Assembly: GCA_002418885.1 (NCBI GenBank) | Contig: DIEZ01000087.1 | Coordinates: 23,245-64,631 of the forward strand | DNA from: Syntrophaceae bacterium UBA5761 | Lineage (GTDB): Bacteria > Desulfobacterota > Syntrophia > Syntrophales > UBA4778 | Direction of reading: 5' to 3' | DNA: 41,387 nt | Part shown: piece after piece, positions 15,860 through 24,821 of the stretch | Layout: each line of letters starts with the position of its first letter | Position numbering within the stretch: the stretch's first letter is position 1 | The notes under the pieces: generated by a model | Databases searched by the model: none | What the model was told of the DNA's origin: nothing | What the model saw: only the letters and a program-made list of their open reading frames with translations | Made by a program: the position numbers and the translations under genes

Positions 15860-17779
15860 TCACTTGCCTTGCCGATCCCTCAGAACCCGATGACCTCCGA
15901 CCCTGATGGTGAGTTTCGTTGTGTCGAAGTACTCCATCAGCGGGATGATGAACTTTCGCGACAGACCCGTCAGGTCTTTGAAGGACGAGGGTGTCGATTT
16001 GCCTTCCTTGAGCAGGAGATGCCTGTAATCCTCCCTGAGTTTCCCGACAGTGTCGCGGTGAAAGTAGAGGTCATCCCCTACCTTAACCAGTATTCCATCA
16101 TTCAGCATGACTTCCAGGACCTTGTCTGCGTCGGGGAACCGGCCGGCCATTCTTTCCAGTATCTCCTTTCCCGTCGGTGGGGCCAATCCGGCCTGAAGGC
16201 AGATTTCGCTGATCTCATTCCGGGCCTCTGCAAGGCCCCCTTGGAGGTTGACCCGATGGGTGGGAAGCCGGACGCTCTCTTTCTCGACAGTTAGCTTTCC
16301 CGCTTTCTCCAGGTCCAGGAGGGCCTTGTTGAACAGCTTGGGGTCGATAAAACCGCCGACGGTCATCCGTAGCTCTTCCTTTGAGACACCCGTCCTTAGG
16401 GGGAACCGTTCGTGATAACTTCCGGTTTTCGCGATGACCTTTTCCTGAAGCTTCGAGTACAAGGGGAATGAAACAACCCGTTGCGTCTCCCTATCCCAGA
16501 GAACTGCTTCCTGTCTTGAATACATCTCCTGTAGAATTTTTTCAATCCCTGACGGGCTGATCCCCGTTCTGACAGAGAGGGATGGGATTGTTATGCCTTG
16601 CAGGCCGACCCGCCGAATGATGTGTGCCGTTCTCTCGTATTCGCTGCCGTCGAGTAGAGCACCCATCTCCTTCAGGACGTCGGGTTGGTTTCGTTTGTGC
16701 TTCCGGGGCAAGGGGTCGAGGACCTCTCCCCCGCCTACGGTCCTCACGGGGGAATAACTCCTCACGACGAACCGGTCTCTCGCCATGGCAATTACTGGTG
16801 ATTCGGGCACAACCTGGGCGAAGCACTTATCTCCCGGCCCGATGTCGTCCCGGTCGAGGAGTATAATGCGGGCGATCGTCTCGTTCGTCCCCGCGTGAAA
16901 CCTCACAAGGGTCCTGCTTTTCAGATGCCTCGGCGCCGAGGGGAGGTATTCGAAAAAGACGTCGAGCCGTGCGGATGGCTCAAGTGTGTAAGGGTGGCCA
17001 AGGACGTTTCCCCTCTCGATTGCGTCTCTGTCGATTCCCTGGATGTTCACTGCCGTGCGTTGCCCGGATGCCGCTTCCTCCACGGTCGCGTTGTGGACCT
17101 GTAGGCCCCGTACCCGCGCCTTTTTTCTCCCAGGATAGACCTCTACTGCCTCTCCGGTTTTCACCTTACCGGACATGACCGTCCCCGTTACCACCGTTCC
17201 GAAGCCCTTCATCGTGAAAACCCTATCGATTGGCAGCCTGAAAATGCCCGTGTCGGCGGATTCTTCGACCCGGAACGCCCGTTCCTCTATAGCGGAGACA
17301 AGTTCAGCGATTCCCTTGTTCGCCACGGTGGAGACCGGAACGATGGGGGCATCGTGAAGAAAAGTGCCCCTCAGGAATTCACGGACATCCTCCCGGACCA
17401 GGGATAGCCACTCGTCGTCCACCAGGTCGACCTTGGTCAGGGCAACGAGGCCCTCTTTCACGCCCAGGAGGGTGCATATATCCAGATGCTCCCTCGTCTG
17501 GGGCATAACGCCTTCGTCGGCTGCTATGACGAGAAGGACCATGTCGATGCCCCCGGCGCCGGCAACCATGTTCTTGACAAAACGTTCGTGGCCCGGTACG
17601 TCCACTATCCCGATGCGTTGCCCATGCGGGAGCGTGAGGGCGGTGAAACCGAGTTCAATCGTTATCCCCCGTTCCTTTTCCTCTTTCAGCCTATCCGTGT
17701 CGACCCCGGTCAGGGCCTTGATGAGGGCTGTCTTTCCGTGGTCCACGTGACCGGCGGTGCCGAGAAGAATATTTTTCAT
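15860..17779 (-). CDS. selB: Selenocysteine-specific elongation factor SelB
   Basis: GTPase that brings Sec-tRNA to UGA codons marked by a SECIS hairpin. 639 residues. G domain: GHVDHGKT (P-loop), DVPGHERFVKNM (switch II region), TKVD (base recognition); then beta-barrel domains with MKGFGTVVTGTVMSG, and a C-terminal half (about 400-639) of winged-helix repeats (LTGLSRKFIIPLMEYFDTT near the end) that bind SECIS RNA in the family. Full length, so the organism very probably makes selenoproteins. It is the first gene of its minus-strand group, 7 bases before the fdhD-like gene, and diverges from ruvX. No selA, selD or selC is visible in the window. Confidence 0.96.
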   Translation of the reverse strand: MKNILLGTAGHVDHGKTALIKALTGVDTDRLKEEKERGITIELGFTALTLPHGQRIGIVDVPGHERFVKNMVAGAGGIDMVLLVIAADEGVMPQTREHLDICTLLGVKEGLVALTKVDLVDDEWLSLVREDVREFLRGTFLHDAPIVPVSTVANKGIAELVSAIEERAFRVEESADTGIFRLPIDRVFTMKGFGTVVTGTVMSGKVKTGEAVEVYPGRKKARVRGLQVHNATVEEAASGQRTAVNIQGIDRDAIERGNVLGHPYTLEPSARLDVFFEYLPSAPRHLKSRTLVRFHAGTNETIARIILLDRDDIGPGDKCFAQVVPESPVIAMARDRFVVRSYSPVRTVGGGEVLDPLPRKHKRNQPDVLKEMGALLDGSEYERTAHIIRRVGLQGITIPSLSVRTGISPSGIEKILQEMYSRQEAVLWDRETQRVVSFPLYSKLQEKVIAKTGSYHERFPLRTGVSKEELRMTVGGFIDPKLFNKALLDLEKAGKLTVEKESVRLPTHRVNLQGGLAEARNEISEICLQAGLAPPTGKEILERMAGRFPDADKVLEVMLNDGILVKVGDDLYFHRDTVGKLREDYRHLLLKEGKSTPSSFKDLTGLSRKFIIPLMEYFDTTKLTIRVGGHRVLRDRQGK

Positions 17780-17963
17780 CCTCTGTTTCCTTGACCCGTG
17801 TGCTTGCTCGCAACCCTAAATTCGGTCCCAAAAACGGGAAAAGCCGTCTTTTTGGTTCCTTTCTCGCTCTTCCATGGTCTTTTCTGTGTCACGGTTAGGA
17901 TAGCAAAATCATTAAATTTACACAAGAAAAAACGGGTGACGGCTTCTCTATGGTGAAAAATCG

Positions 17964-17998
17964 TTGTCAAAGGCGTTTAGTGCATGTTACTCTAAACG
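17964..17998 (+). promoter_or_regulatory. Candidate ruvX promoter with overlapping inverted repeat
   Basis: TTGTCA (17964-17969) and TACTCT (17988-17993) are 18 bases apart, predicting a start of transcription near 18000, only a few bases before the ruvX ATG at 18006. An inverted repeat, CGTTTAG (17974-17980) and CTAAACG (17992-17998), spans the spacer and -10 region and could be an operator. Confidence 0.35.
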
Positions 17999-18005
17999 TT
18001 ATCTT

Positions 18006-18461
18006 ATGAGAATATTGGCCCTTGACTACGGCGAAAGGAGGATCGGGGTTGCGGTCTCCGACGAACTGGGGATTACGGCTCAAGGTCTCACTACGCTGAT
18101 CCGCAAGAACCTGAAGTGGGACATGGGAGAGATAACAAAGGTTGTCGAGGCCTACAGTGTGGACCGGGTCGTCGTCGGCTACCCGGTGCGGCTCGACGGG
18201 ACAAGGGGAATCCAGTGTGAAAAGGTGGACCGGTTCATAGGTGTCCTTGAGAAGACCCTCACCGTCCCGGTAGAGCGATGGGATGAGGGCCTCTCGACAT
18301 GGGAAGCGGAAGAGGTACTGACAGAAACCCGCATGAGGGGGAGAAAGAGAAAAGCAGTGGTTGATAAAATCGCCGCTTGCGTCATTCTGCGGGATTATCT
18401 GAACCACCTGAGAAGGCGAAATATGATGAACGAGGAGGTTGAAGACCCGTCATGGAAATGA
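18006..18461 (+). CDS. ruvX: RuvX/YqgF-family Holliday-junction resolvase or 16S rRNA processing nuclease
   Basis: RNase H-fold nuclease of the YqgF family, implicated in pre-16S rRNA 5'-end maturation and, by fold, in Holliday-junction resolution. 151 residues: RILALDYGERRIGVAVSDE holds the first catalytic Asp (D7), VVGYPVRLDG and VERWDEGLSTWEAEEVL follow, and VDKIAACVILRDYL supplies the C-terminal Asp. I start it at ATG 18006 because homologues begin just before this motif; the same frame is open back to TTG 17964. There is no recognisable Shine-Dalgarno before 18006. It overlaps mltG by 10 bases. Confidence 0.92.
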   Translation: MRILALDYGERRIGVAVSDELGITAQGLTTLIRKNLKWDMGEITKVVEAYSVDRVVVGYPVRLDGTRGIQCEKVDRFIGVLEKTLTVPVERWDEGLSTWEAEEVLTETRMRGRKRKAVVDKIAACVILRDYLNHLRRRNMMNEEVEDPSWK

Positions 18462-19468
18462 TCAAGGCATTCAATGAAAGGAAATTTCCGATTATGATGA
18501 GCTTTGTCGCTACGGCGATGTTCCTGGTCGCCGCTTTTCTTGTCTGCATACGCAGCCCGATAGACCATAATGATGTCCGGGTTACCGTTGAAATTCCAAA
18601 AGGAGCAAGTTTCACGGCCGCCGCCTCCATACTCAGCGACGCCGGCCTCATAAAGCACCGAACCCTTTTCCACCTCTTGGCCAGGCTGAAGAACGCCCAG
18701 CAGCGTGTTCACGCCGGGGAGTACGAACTCAGCACGGCCATGTCTCCTGCAAACATCCTGGACAAGATCATGATGGGTGAGGTCGTCGAATATACCGTAT
18801 CCATCCCCGAAGGTTATGACCTCCGAAAGATCGCGGACCGCCTGGCTGAAGACAAACTCGTGAAGAAAGATGTCTTCCTGAAACTCGCCAAGGACCCGGA
18901 ATTCCTCGCCTCTCTCGGGATAACCGCCGGAAGCCTGGAGGGTTACCTTTTCCCCGACACCTATGCCTTCACGAGGAAAATGGGCGAAAAAGAAATCATC
19001 AGGATCATGATACGCCGTTTCGAAGAGAAGGTAACCCCCGAGATGAGAAAGCGGGCGATGTCCCTCGGCCTGACGCCGAACCAGTTACTGACGCTGGCAT
19101 CCCTGATCGAAAAAGAGGCCAAGCTGAAGAGCGAAAGAGCGCTGGTATCGGCCGTTTTTCACAATCGGTTGCAAAAGGGGATGAAGCTGCAGTGTGACCC
19201 AACGGCCGTTTACGGGCTCGCTGACTTTGAGGGTCCGATCAAGAAAAGCCACCTGAGGCGGAAGTCACCTTACAATACTTATGTCATCCATGGATTACCG
19301 CCGGGACCCATCGCCAGCCCGGGAATCGAATCCGTGATGGCAGCCCTCTACCCTGCACCCGTCGATTACATCTATTTCGTGTCGCGTAACGACGGGTCCC
19401 ACCAATTTTCCTCAGACCTGAGGAGCCACAATCAAGCCGTCTCAAAATACATAACCAGGAAAGATTAA
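18452..19468 (+). CDS. mltG: Endolytic peptidoglycan transglycosylase MltG (YceG-like)
   Basis: Membrane-anchored lytic transglycosylase that cuts nascent glycan strands and is thought to set their length. 338 residues: a short cytoplasmic tail, one membrane helix (MMSFVATAMFLVAAFLVCI), a LysM-like subdomain (VEIPKGASFTAAASILSDAG, SIPEGYDLRKIADRL), then the catalytic domain with LEGYLFPDTYAF, the catalytic Glu in ASLIEKEAKL (E220; E. coli Glu218), QCDPTAVYGL and the NTYVIHGLPPGPIASPG loop. The start overlaps the ruvX stop; ATG 18458 is also possible. It lies immediately upstream of the dcw promoter, so the cell-wall genes continue across this boundary. Confidence 0.95.
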   Translation: MEMIKAFNERKFPIMMSFVATAMFLVAAFLVCIRSPIDHNDVRVTVEIPKGASFTAAASILSDAGLIKHRTLFHLLARLKNAQQRVHAGEYELSTAMSPANILDKIMMGEVVEYTVSIPEGYDLRKIADRLAEDKLVKKDVFLKLAKDPEFLASLGITAGSLEGYLFPDTYAFTRKMGEKEIIRIMIRRFEEKVTPEMRKRAMSLGLTPNQLLTLASLIEKEAKLKSERALVSAVFHNRLQKGMKLQCDPTAVYGLADFEGPIKKSHLRRKSPYNTYVIHGLPPGPIASPGIESVMAALYPAPVDYIYFVSRNDGSHQFSSDLRSHNQAVSKYITRKD

Positions 19469-19482
19469 AAGCAATTTTTTTC

Positions 19483-19511
19483 TTGACAAAAGATATGCCT
19501 TTCTCTATGGT
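19483..19511 (+). promoter_or_regulatory. Main dcw-cluster promoter (Pmra)
   Basis: TTGACA (19483-19488, perfect -35) and TATGGT (19506-19511, four of six) are separated by exactly 17 bases, in the 88-base gap between mltG and mraZ. Predicted transcription start about 19518, just ahead of the MraZ-type repeats. Confidence 0.75.
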
Positions 19512-19523
19512 TCATACAAAAGG

Positions 19524-19558
19524 TGGGGCAAAGTGGATAATTGTGGGGGATAATAGGT
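19524..19558 (+). promoter_or_regulatory. MraZ operator: TGGGN-type repeats with 10-bp phasing
   Basis: Four pentamers are spaced by exactly five bases: TGGGG (19524-19528), TGGAT (19534-19538), TGGGG (19544-19548) and TAGGT (19554-19558), the last overlapping the mraZ start. In E. coli and relatives MraZ binds TGGGN repeats with 5-nt spacers upstream of its own gene and represses the operon. The position right after the promoter fits autorepression. Confidence 0.75.
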
Positions 19559-20003
19559 GGAAGTGTTCCGGGGACATTATCATCATACCATCGACTCCAA
19601 GGGTAGGATCATCTTCCCGGCAAAGCTCCGGGAGGTCTTCGCAGAGAGGTATGACAACCGGCTGGTGATTACCAACTGGGACGGCTACCTGATGGTTTTC
19701 CCCTATGACGAGTGGCGGATTCTCGAAGAAAAAGTCATCCATCAGTCACTCCTGCGAAAAGAAGTCAGGACCTTTCAACGTTTTTTCATGTCAGGTGCCG
19801 TCGACTGTACTTTCGACAGTCAAGGAAGGATCCTCATCCCCCCGCCCCTCAGGGAATTCGCCAAACTCGAGAAAGACGTCGTTCTTGCCGGGATGGGCAA
19901 GGTGATCGAAATCTGGGACAAAGAGCGTTTTGAGGCGGCGACGGATCCTTCAAAAATCGATATGGACAAGTTTGGCGAGTACATGGCTAACCTTGGCATC
20001 TGA
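19557..20003 (+). CDS. mraZ: Transcriptional regulator MraZ
   Basis: First gene of the division and cell-wall cluster; a ring-forming DNA-binding protein of the AbrB-like swapped-hairpin class that represses the cluster. 148 residues with two tandem MraZ repeats: [23 protein letters not shown] (first, in two parts here) and [23 protein letters not shown] (second), both with the DxxGR motif. GTG 19557 has GGGGGA 6 bases upstream; GTG 19563, which would give the more usual MFRG start, is possible. The operator repeats lie directly upstream. The stop is 33 bases before rsmH. Confidence 0.95.
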   Translation: MEVFRGHYHHTIDSKGRIIFPAKLREVFAERYDNRLVITNWDGYLMVFPYDEWRILEEKVIHQSLLRKEVRTFQRFFMSGAVDCTFDSQGRILIPPPLREFAKLEKDVVLAGMGKVIEIWDKERFEAATDPSKIDMDKFGEYMANLGI

Positions 20004-20036
20004 TCGGCCGCTCGCTGAATAGAGCCGGGGTCTTCC

Positions 20037-20978
20037 ATGGCTTCTTCATCCTATCATCAGCCCGTCATGGTCGCAGGGGTCCTTCGTTTCCTTGCCTGCA
20101 AGCCCGGCGGTGTCTATGTGGATGGCACCGTCGGCGGCGGCGGACATGCAGCGGCTATCCTGGAGGCAACGGCCCCCGACGGAAGGCTCATCGGGATCGA
20201 CTTGGATGACGAAGCCCTGGCCGAAACAGAAGAACGGCTGAAGAATTTCGGGACGAGGAAAATCCTTCACAAGGGCAATTTTGCCGACATGGAAGTTATC
20301 CTGTCGGACCTGGGAATCGGGAAGGTTGACGGGATACTGCTTGACCTAGGAGTTTCCTCGCACCAGCTTGACACGACGGAAAGGGGATTCAGCTTTACAG
20401 CGGATGCACCCCTGGACATGCGGATGGACCGGACCCTGGGTACCACGGCGGCCGACCTTGTCAACCGCCTTTCAGAACAGGAGCTAAGAAAACTCATCAG
20501 GGAGTACGGAGAAGACGTCATGGCGGGCAGGATCGCAAAGGCTGTAGTGGCGAGGCGCGGAAAAGCCCCCATACTTACGACCCGGGAGCTTGCCGGCATA
20601 GTTTCTTCCGCCGTGCCGACCTCGATGAGGTATGGGAGGATTAACCCTGCGACCCGGACATTCCAGGCCCTACGGATTGCCGTGAACGACGAGCTCACGA
20701 ACCTTCACAGGGCCACCCAGTCATCGACGGAGCTCCTGACCAAAGGGGGGCGGGTTGTCATCATCTCTTTCCATTCTCTGGAGGACCGGATGGTTAAGAC
20801 CTTTTTTCGCTCTTGGGAGAAGGGCTGCCTCTGTCCGCCGGATTTCCCCCGTTGTGCCTGTGGCGGCGAGGCACGTCTGCGTGTGTTGACCCGGAAACCT
20901 ATGGTGCCGGACGCGGCCGAGGTCACCGCCAACCCAAGAGCGAGGAGCGCAAAACTCAGGGCTGCCGAGAGGATGTAG
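20037..20978 (+). CDS. rsmH: 16S rRNA (cytosine1402-N4)-methyltransferase RsmH
   Basis: SAM-dependent methyltransferase (formerly MraW) that N4-methylates C1402 in the 30S P site. 313 residues: HQPVMVAGVLRFL at the N-terminus, the SAM loop YVDGTVGGGGHAAAIL, GILLDLGVSSHQLD, RGFSF, the substrate segment TFQALRIAVNDEL, and the family end motif IISFHSLEDRMVKTFFR followed by a cysteine cluster (CLCPPDFPRCACGG). Normal length. It sits between mraZ and ftsL in the standard order, and its stop is 2 bases before the chosen ftsL start. Confidence 0.96.
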   Translation: MASSSYHQPVMVAGVLRFLACKPGGVYVDGTVGGGGHAAAILEATAPDGRLIGIDLDDEALAETEERLKNFGTRKILHKGNFADMEVILSDLGIGKVDGILLDLGVSSHQLDTTERGFSFTADAPLDMRMDRTLGTTAADLVNRLSEQELRKLIREYGEDVMAGRIAKAVVARRGKAPILTTRELAGIVSSAVPTSMRYGRINPATRTFQALRIAVNDELTNLHRATQSSTELLTKGGRVVIISFHSLEDRMVKTFFRSWEKGCLCPPDFPRCACGGEARLRVLTRKPMVPDAAEVTANPRARSAKLRAAERM

Positions 20979-20980
20979 AG

Positions 20981-21304
20981 TTGACGATACTGACGCGAAC
21001 GCTAAAACAGAAGATTTATTTCGGGGACAGGGAGAGTGCGCGGGTGAAGTATTCTTCCTTGATCGCCGTTGTCGCCATCCTGTTGGCCGCAAGCCTCCTC
21101 TTCGTCTGGTCTCATGTCCGAACCACGGAACTCAAGTATCAGATAGCAAAAGAGATAAGCCTCAGGGAGAGCCTGTTGGAGGAAAACAGAAAACTGAAGG
21201 TTGAAATCGCGTCTCTCAAGTCGCCCCAGCACCTTGAACGGATAGCCAGGGAAAGGCTCGGGATGACGTACCCCGAAAGAGATCAGGTGATCTTCTTGAA
21301 ATGA
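20981..21304 (+). CDS. ftsL: Cell division protein FtsL-like
   Basis: 107-residue bitopic protein: a basic cytoplasmic tail (TRTLKQKIYFGDRESARVKY), one membrane helix (SSLIAVVAILLAASLLFVW), then a heptad-like coiled coil (ELKYQIAKEISLRESLLEENRKL in two parts) and ARERLGMTYPERDQVIFL, the usual FtsL/DivIC ending. FtsL pairs with FtsB and FtsQ and activates FtsWI. There is no ATG; I choose TTG 20981 immediately after the rsmH stop, since upstream codons lie inside rsmH. Identity rests on topology and position between rsmH and ftsI more than on sequence. The stop overlaps ftsI by ATGA. Confidence 0.85.
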   Translation: MTILTRTLKQKIYFGDRESARVKYSSLIAVVAILLAASLLFVWSHVRTTELKYQIAKEISLRESLLEENRKLKVEIASLKSPQHLERIARERLGMTYPERDQVIFLK

Positions 21305-23301
21305 CCAGAAAATCAAAAAAGTGGTTGAGATTCCGGGTCATCACACTGCTCGTTTTCTTCGTCGTTTTTTTCCTTCTCTTGATCACGAGGGCCTTTCAAC
21401 TGCAGATCGTCGCCGGCAAGGCCCTCAAAGGGTTGGCGCAGAAACAGCACATGAAGGCCCTTCCTCTCGTACCGGAAAGAGGCCTGATTCTTGACAGGAA
21501 CGGAGAAAAGCTCGCTGCGAGCGTCCTCATGGACTCGGTCTACGCGGACCCCTCCAAAATCGCAGACCAAGAAAGATGCGCCCAGCAACTGGCCGTGCTC
21601 TTGGGAGAGGACGCGAAAACCATTCGCAGTAAACTGTCGAATTCGAAATACTTCTGCTGGCTGTCCCGACAGGTGTTGCCGGATCTCGCCCAGAAAGTCC
21701 GGGGTGCGAAAATCGAGGGAGTCTACCTGGTCAAGGAACCGAAGCGTTTCTACCCGAACAGAGAACTCGCAGGACCGTTGATCGGCTTTGTGGGAAGGGA
21801 TGCAGAAGGCCTGGAGGGGGTGGAGCTCAAGTATGATCAGTACCTCAAGTGTCAGTCCGACAAGATGGTCTGGGCTCGTGACGCGAAAGGCAAACGCCTC
21901 TATCTCAAGGAAAGCCTTGTCTCGGAGAAACCGGACAAGGGGTACAATATATGGTTGACAATCGACAGTCGAATCCAATATCTTGTGGAATCACATCTGA
22001 AGGAGGCGATCAAAAGGACCGGCGCTAAAGGTGGAATGGCGATCGTGATGGACCCCCGAACGGGGGCGATCTTGGCACTGGTGAGTGAGCCCGGCTTCAA
22101 CCCCAACACCTTTTTCCGGGGTCGCAACGAGGTGATGAAGAATAAGGCCATTGCCGATTGCTTCGACCCCGGTTCGATATTCAAACCCTTCGTGGCGGCA
22201 GCGGCCCTCGAGGAAGGTGTAGTAAAGGAGACGGATACTTTTTACTGTGAAAACGGCGCCTATCACATCGCAAACCGGACGATCCACGAGGCGCAACGGA
22301 AAAAATACGGGCATCTTACGCTGAGGGAAGTCATCAAGTATTCGAGCAACATAGGCTCGGTGAAGGTCAGCCAGAGGCTGACGAAGGAAAAATTCTGCCA
22401 TTATATAAGGGGGTTCGGGTTCGGTGCCAAGACGGGAATCGACCTTCCCGGTGAAATATCAGGTCTTCTGAGGCCTTACGAGCGCTGGACTAACGTCGAT
22501 GCCGCTACCATCGCCTTCGGCCAGGGTGTCTCCGTCACGGCCATCCAGTTGATTACCGCCATGTCGGCCATTGCCAACGGCGGGGTCCTTATGAAGCCTT
22601 ATATCGTCCGTGCGATTACGGACCCGAACGGGAATGCGGTCGGCGAGCATAAGCCTGCTACAGTGAGGCGGGTGATCTCGGCATCCACGGCCAAGAGGAT
22701 GATTTCCATCCTGACGGACGTCGTGGGGGCCGATGACGGGACGGGTAAGCGGGCGCGCTTGACGGACGTCACCGTTGCCGGAAAGACGGGGACATCGCAG
22801 AAATTCGACTTCAGCACGGGGCGGTATTCCTCGGCGCGGGTAAGGACGTCCTTTCTTGGCTTCCTCCCGGCCGAAGATGCACGGGCGGCCATCCTGGTAA
22901 CACTTGACGAGCCGCAGAGGGACAAGTGGGGCGGCGTTGCGGCGGCTCCTGTATTCAAGAGCATCAGCGAACAGATTCTGAGATGTTATGACTCCCGCCC
23001 GGGAGAAGGGCAGATGATGATTGAAGAGAAGGAAGAACAACTTCAGGATCGCGGCCTTAGACTCATTGCCGCTGAAGCGGCTGCCGTTCCGGCGGTAACA
23101 TCGGCGGAAATGTCTTCCGAAGAGGCGCTGATCCCTGATTTTACCGGTATGACGTTGAAGAAGGCGCTGGAGGTATCCCGGCAGAGAGGGATCGAACTGA
23201 AAGTCATCGGGAGTGGTTGGGCAGTGAGTCAGGAACCGGCGCCGGGCACGACACTACTGGAGAATCCGGCCTGCACTGTCCGGTTCAGCACGGGACACTG
23301 A
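21301..23301 (+). CDS. ftsI: Division-specific transpeptidase FtsI/PBP3 with C-terminal PASTA domain
   Basis: Class B penicillin-binding protein that cross-links septal peptidoglycan with FtsW. 666 residues: one membrane helix (FRVITLLVFFVVFFLLLI), a PBP dimerisation domain (about 50-210, with PERGLILDRNGEKLA), and a transpeptidase domain with SIFK (nucleophile S292, K295), SSN in KYSSNIGS, and KTGT (from K495). A single PASTA domain (about 610-666, LIPDFTGMTLKKALEVSRQ) follows a linker rich in Glu and Ala. PASTA on FtsI is common in Gram-positives (SpoVD type) and in Deltaproteobacteria. It overlaps ftsL by four bases and murE by one (TGATG). Confidence 0.96.
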   Translation: MTRKSKKWLRFRVITLLVFFVVFFLLLITRAFQLQIVAGKALKGLAQKQHMKALPLVPERGLILDRNGEKLAASVLMDSVYADPSKIADQERCAQQLAVLLGEDAKTIRSKLSNSKYFCWLSRQVLPDLAQKVRGAKIEGVYLVKEPKRFYPNRELAGPLIGFVGRDAEGLEGVELKYDQYLKCQSDKMVWARDAKGKRLYLKESLVSEKPDKGYNIWLTIDSRIQYLVESHLKEAIKRTGAKGGMAIVMDPRTGAILALVSEPGFNPNTFFRGRNEVMKNKAIADCFDPGSIFKPFVAAAALEEGVVKETDTFYCENGAYHIANRTIHEAQRKKYGHLTLREVIKYSSNIGSVKVSQRLTKEKFCHYIRGFGFGAKTGIDLPGEISGLLRPYERWTNVDAATIAFGQGVSVTAIQLITAMSAIANGGVLMKPYIVRAITDPNGNAVGEHKPATVRRVISASTAKRMISILTDVVGADDGTGKRARLTDVTVAGKTGTSQKFDFSTGRYSSARVRTSFLGFLPAEDARAAILVTLDEPQRDKWGGVAAAPVFKSISEQILRCYDSRPGEGQMMIEEKEEQLQDRGLRLIAAEAAAVPAVTSAEMSSEEALIPDFTGMTLKKALEVSRQRGIELKVIGSGWAVSQEPAPGTTLLENPACTVRFSTGH

Positions 23302-24821
23302 TGAAGATGGCGGAACTGATACGCGGTCTGGATGTCGTGGCCGCCGTAGGCGACCTGGGATTCGACGTCGTTGACATCTGCTATGATTCCCGAAGATGCC
23401 GGGAAGGTTCACTTTTCGTGGCGGTTCCCGGCCTCAAACACGACGGCCATGACTACGTCGGGCAGGCTTTGAGCAATGGTGCGACGGGCGTCGTACTGGA
23501 GAAAGAAACGGCGGTTCCCGTCGGGGTGGCCGTGGTCAGAGTCCGCGACAGCCGTCGCGCCTTGGGCTTGCTCGGGCAGAGATTCTTTCGCAATCCCTCG
23601 AGTAGCCTCTGCATAGCGGGGGTTACCGGGACGAGCGGTAAGACGACCCTGACCTTTCTTCTGGAATCGATATTGCGGGAGGCCGGTTCCAATGTCGGGG
23701 TCTTGGGGACGGTCAATTACCGTTTCGACGGCAAGACTATGCCCGCCCCCAACACAACGCCGGAATCCCTTGACCTCCAGAGGATTCTCCGGAAGATGGC
23801 GGATAGCGGCGTTCAGAAGGTGGTCATGGAGGTCTCTTCCCACGCCCTCGCTCAGCGGCGGGTAGACGACTGCGAGTTCGACATCGGTGTCTTCACGAAC
23901 CTCTCTTCCGAGCATATGGATTACCACAAGACGATGGAGGACTATTTCCTGGCGAAGAGAAGGTTATTCGATACGCTGCTTGACGGTCGAAAAGGAAACC
24001 GGAAATGGCGGATGGTCGTGAATGTGGATGATCCCTGGGGGAAAAGGCTCCTCGGGGAGGTGGGTGCAAAGGCAGTAACCTTCGGTATGGATCGGGCGGC
24101 CGATGTGAAAGGCGAAGAGGCCTCGTTTTTCCTTGACGGGATCAGGGCTACGGTGAAAACGCCGGCGGGCCGGGTTATGATCCGTTCTGAGCTGATCGGC
24201 CGGTTCAACCTATCCAACATCCTTGCCGCGGTAGCCGCCTCTTATGTCTTGGATGTACCGATGGAAGCCGTTGAGGCCGGAGTCAGGAAGGCAACCGGAA
24301 TTCCCGGCAGGCTCGAAAAAGTGGGGGATGACGGCGATCCCTTTGTGTTTGTAGATTATGCCCATAAGGAGGCCGCACTGAGGGAGGTCATGGAAAATCT
24401 CTCCCCCTTCAAGGAAGGGCGGCTCATCACGATCTTCGGTTGCGGCGGTGACCGGGACCGACAGAAGAGACCCCTCATGGGCAAGGTGGCGGTTGCTTTG
24501 AGCGAGATCACTATCCTGACGTCCGATAATCCCCGGTCGGAAGACCCCCTGGAGATCATACGGGAGATCGAAGCGGGGATCAATTCGGATGCCGTCAGAA
24601 AGCTGGAAAAGGACTCCCTGGAGAGGAATCTCGACAGGGGGTACCTGGTAATTCCCGACCGCAGGGACGCCATCGAATTCGCCGTCCGGCTGGCACGGCC
24701 GGGCGACATAGTCCTCATCGCCGGCAAGGGTCATGAGACTTATCAGATAATCGGAGACCGGACGATTCCCTTCGACGACAGAGAAGTCGTGAGAGAAGCT
24801 TTGGCTGCAAGGAGGCGATGA
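23301..24821 (+). CDS. murE: UDP-MurNAc-L-Ala-D-Glu:meso-DAP ligase MurE
   Basis: Adds the third stem-peptide residue in the cytoplasm. 506 residues: N-terminal substrate-binding domain (about 1-95), central ATPase with VTGTSGKTTLTF (P-loop), the TTPESLDLQRIL loop, TNLSSEHMDYHKTMEDYFLAK (the Lys is carbamylated in the family), and C-terminal domain with FVDYAHKEAALREVM. The specificity motif reads DNPRSEDP; DNPR indicates meso-diaminopimelate, so the wall is predicted to be of the Gram-negative DAP type. I choose ATG 23301, overlapping the ftsI stop; upstream codons lie within ftsI. The stop overlaps murF by ATGA. Confidence 0.96.
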   Translation: MKMAELIRGLDVVAAVGDLGFDVVDICYDSRRCREGSLFVAVPGLKHDGHDYVGQALSNGATGVVLEKETAVPVGVAVVRVRDSRRALGLLGQRFFRNPSSSLCIAGVTGTSGKTTLTFLLESILREAGSNVGVLGTVNYRFDGKTMPAPNTTPESLDLQRILRKMADSGVQKVVMEVSSHALAQRRVDDCEFDIGVFTNLSSEHMDYHKTMEDYFLAKRRLFDTLLDGRKGNRKWRMVVNVDDPWGKRLLGEVGAKAVTFGMDRAADVKGEEASFFLDGIRATVKTPAGRVMIRSELIGRFNLSNILAAVAASYVLDVPMEAVEAGVRKATGIPGRLEKVGDDGDPFVFVDYAHKEAALREVMENLSPFKEGRLITIFGCGGDRDRQKRPLMGKVAVALSEITILTSDNPRSEDPLEIIREIEAGINSDAVRKLEKDSLERNLDRGYLVIPDRRDAIEFAVRLARPGDIVLIAGKGHETYQIIGDRTIPFDDREVVREALAARRR

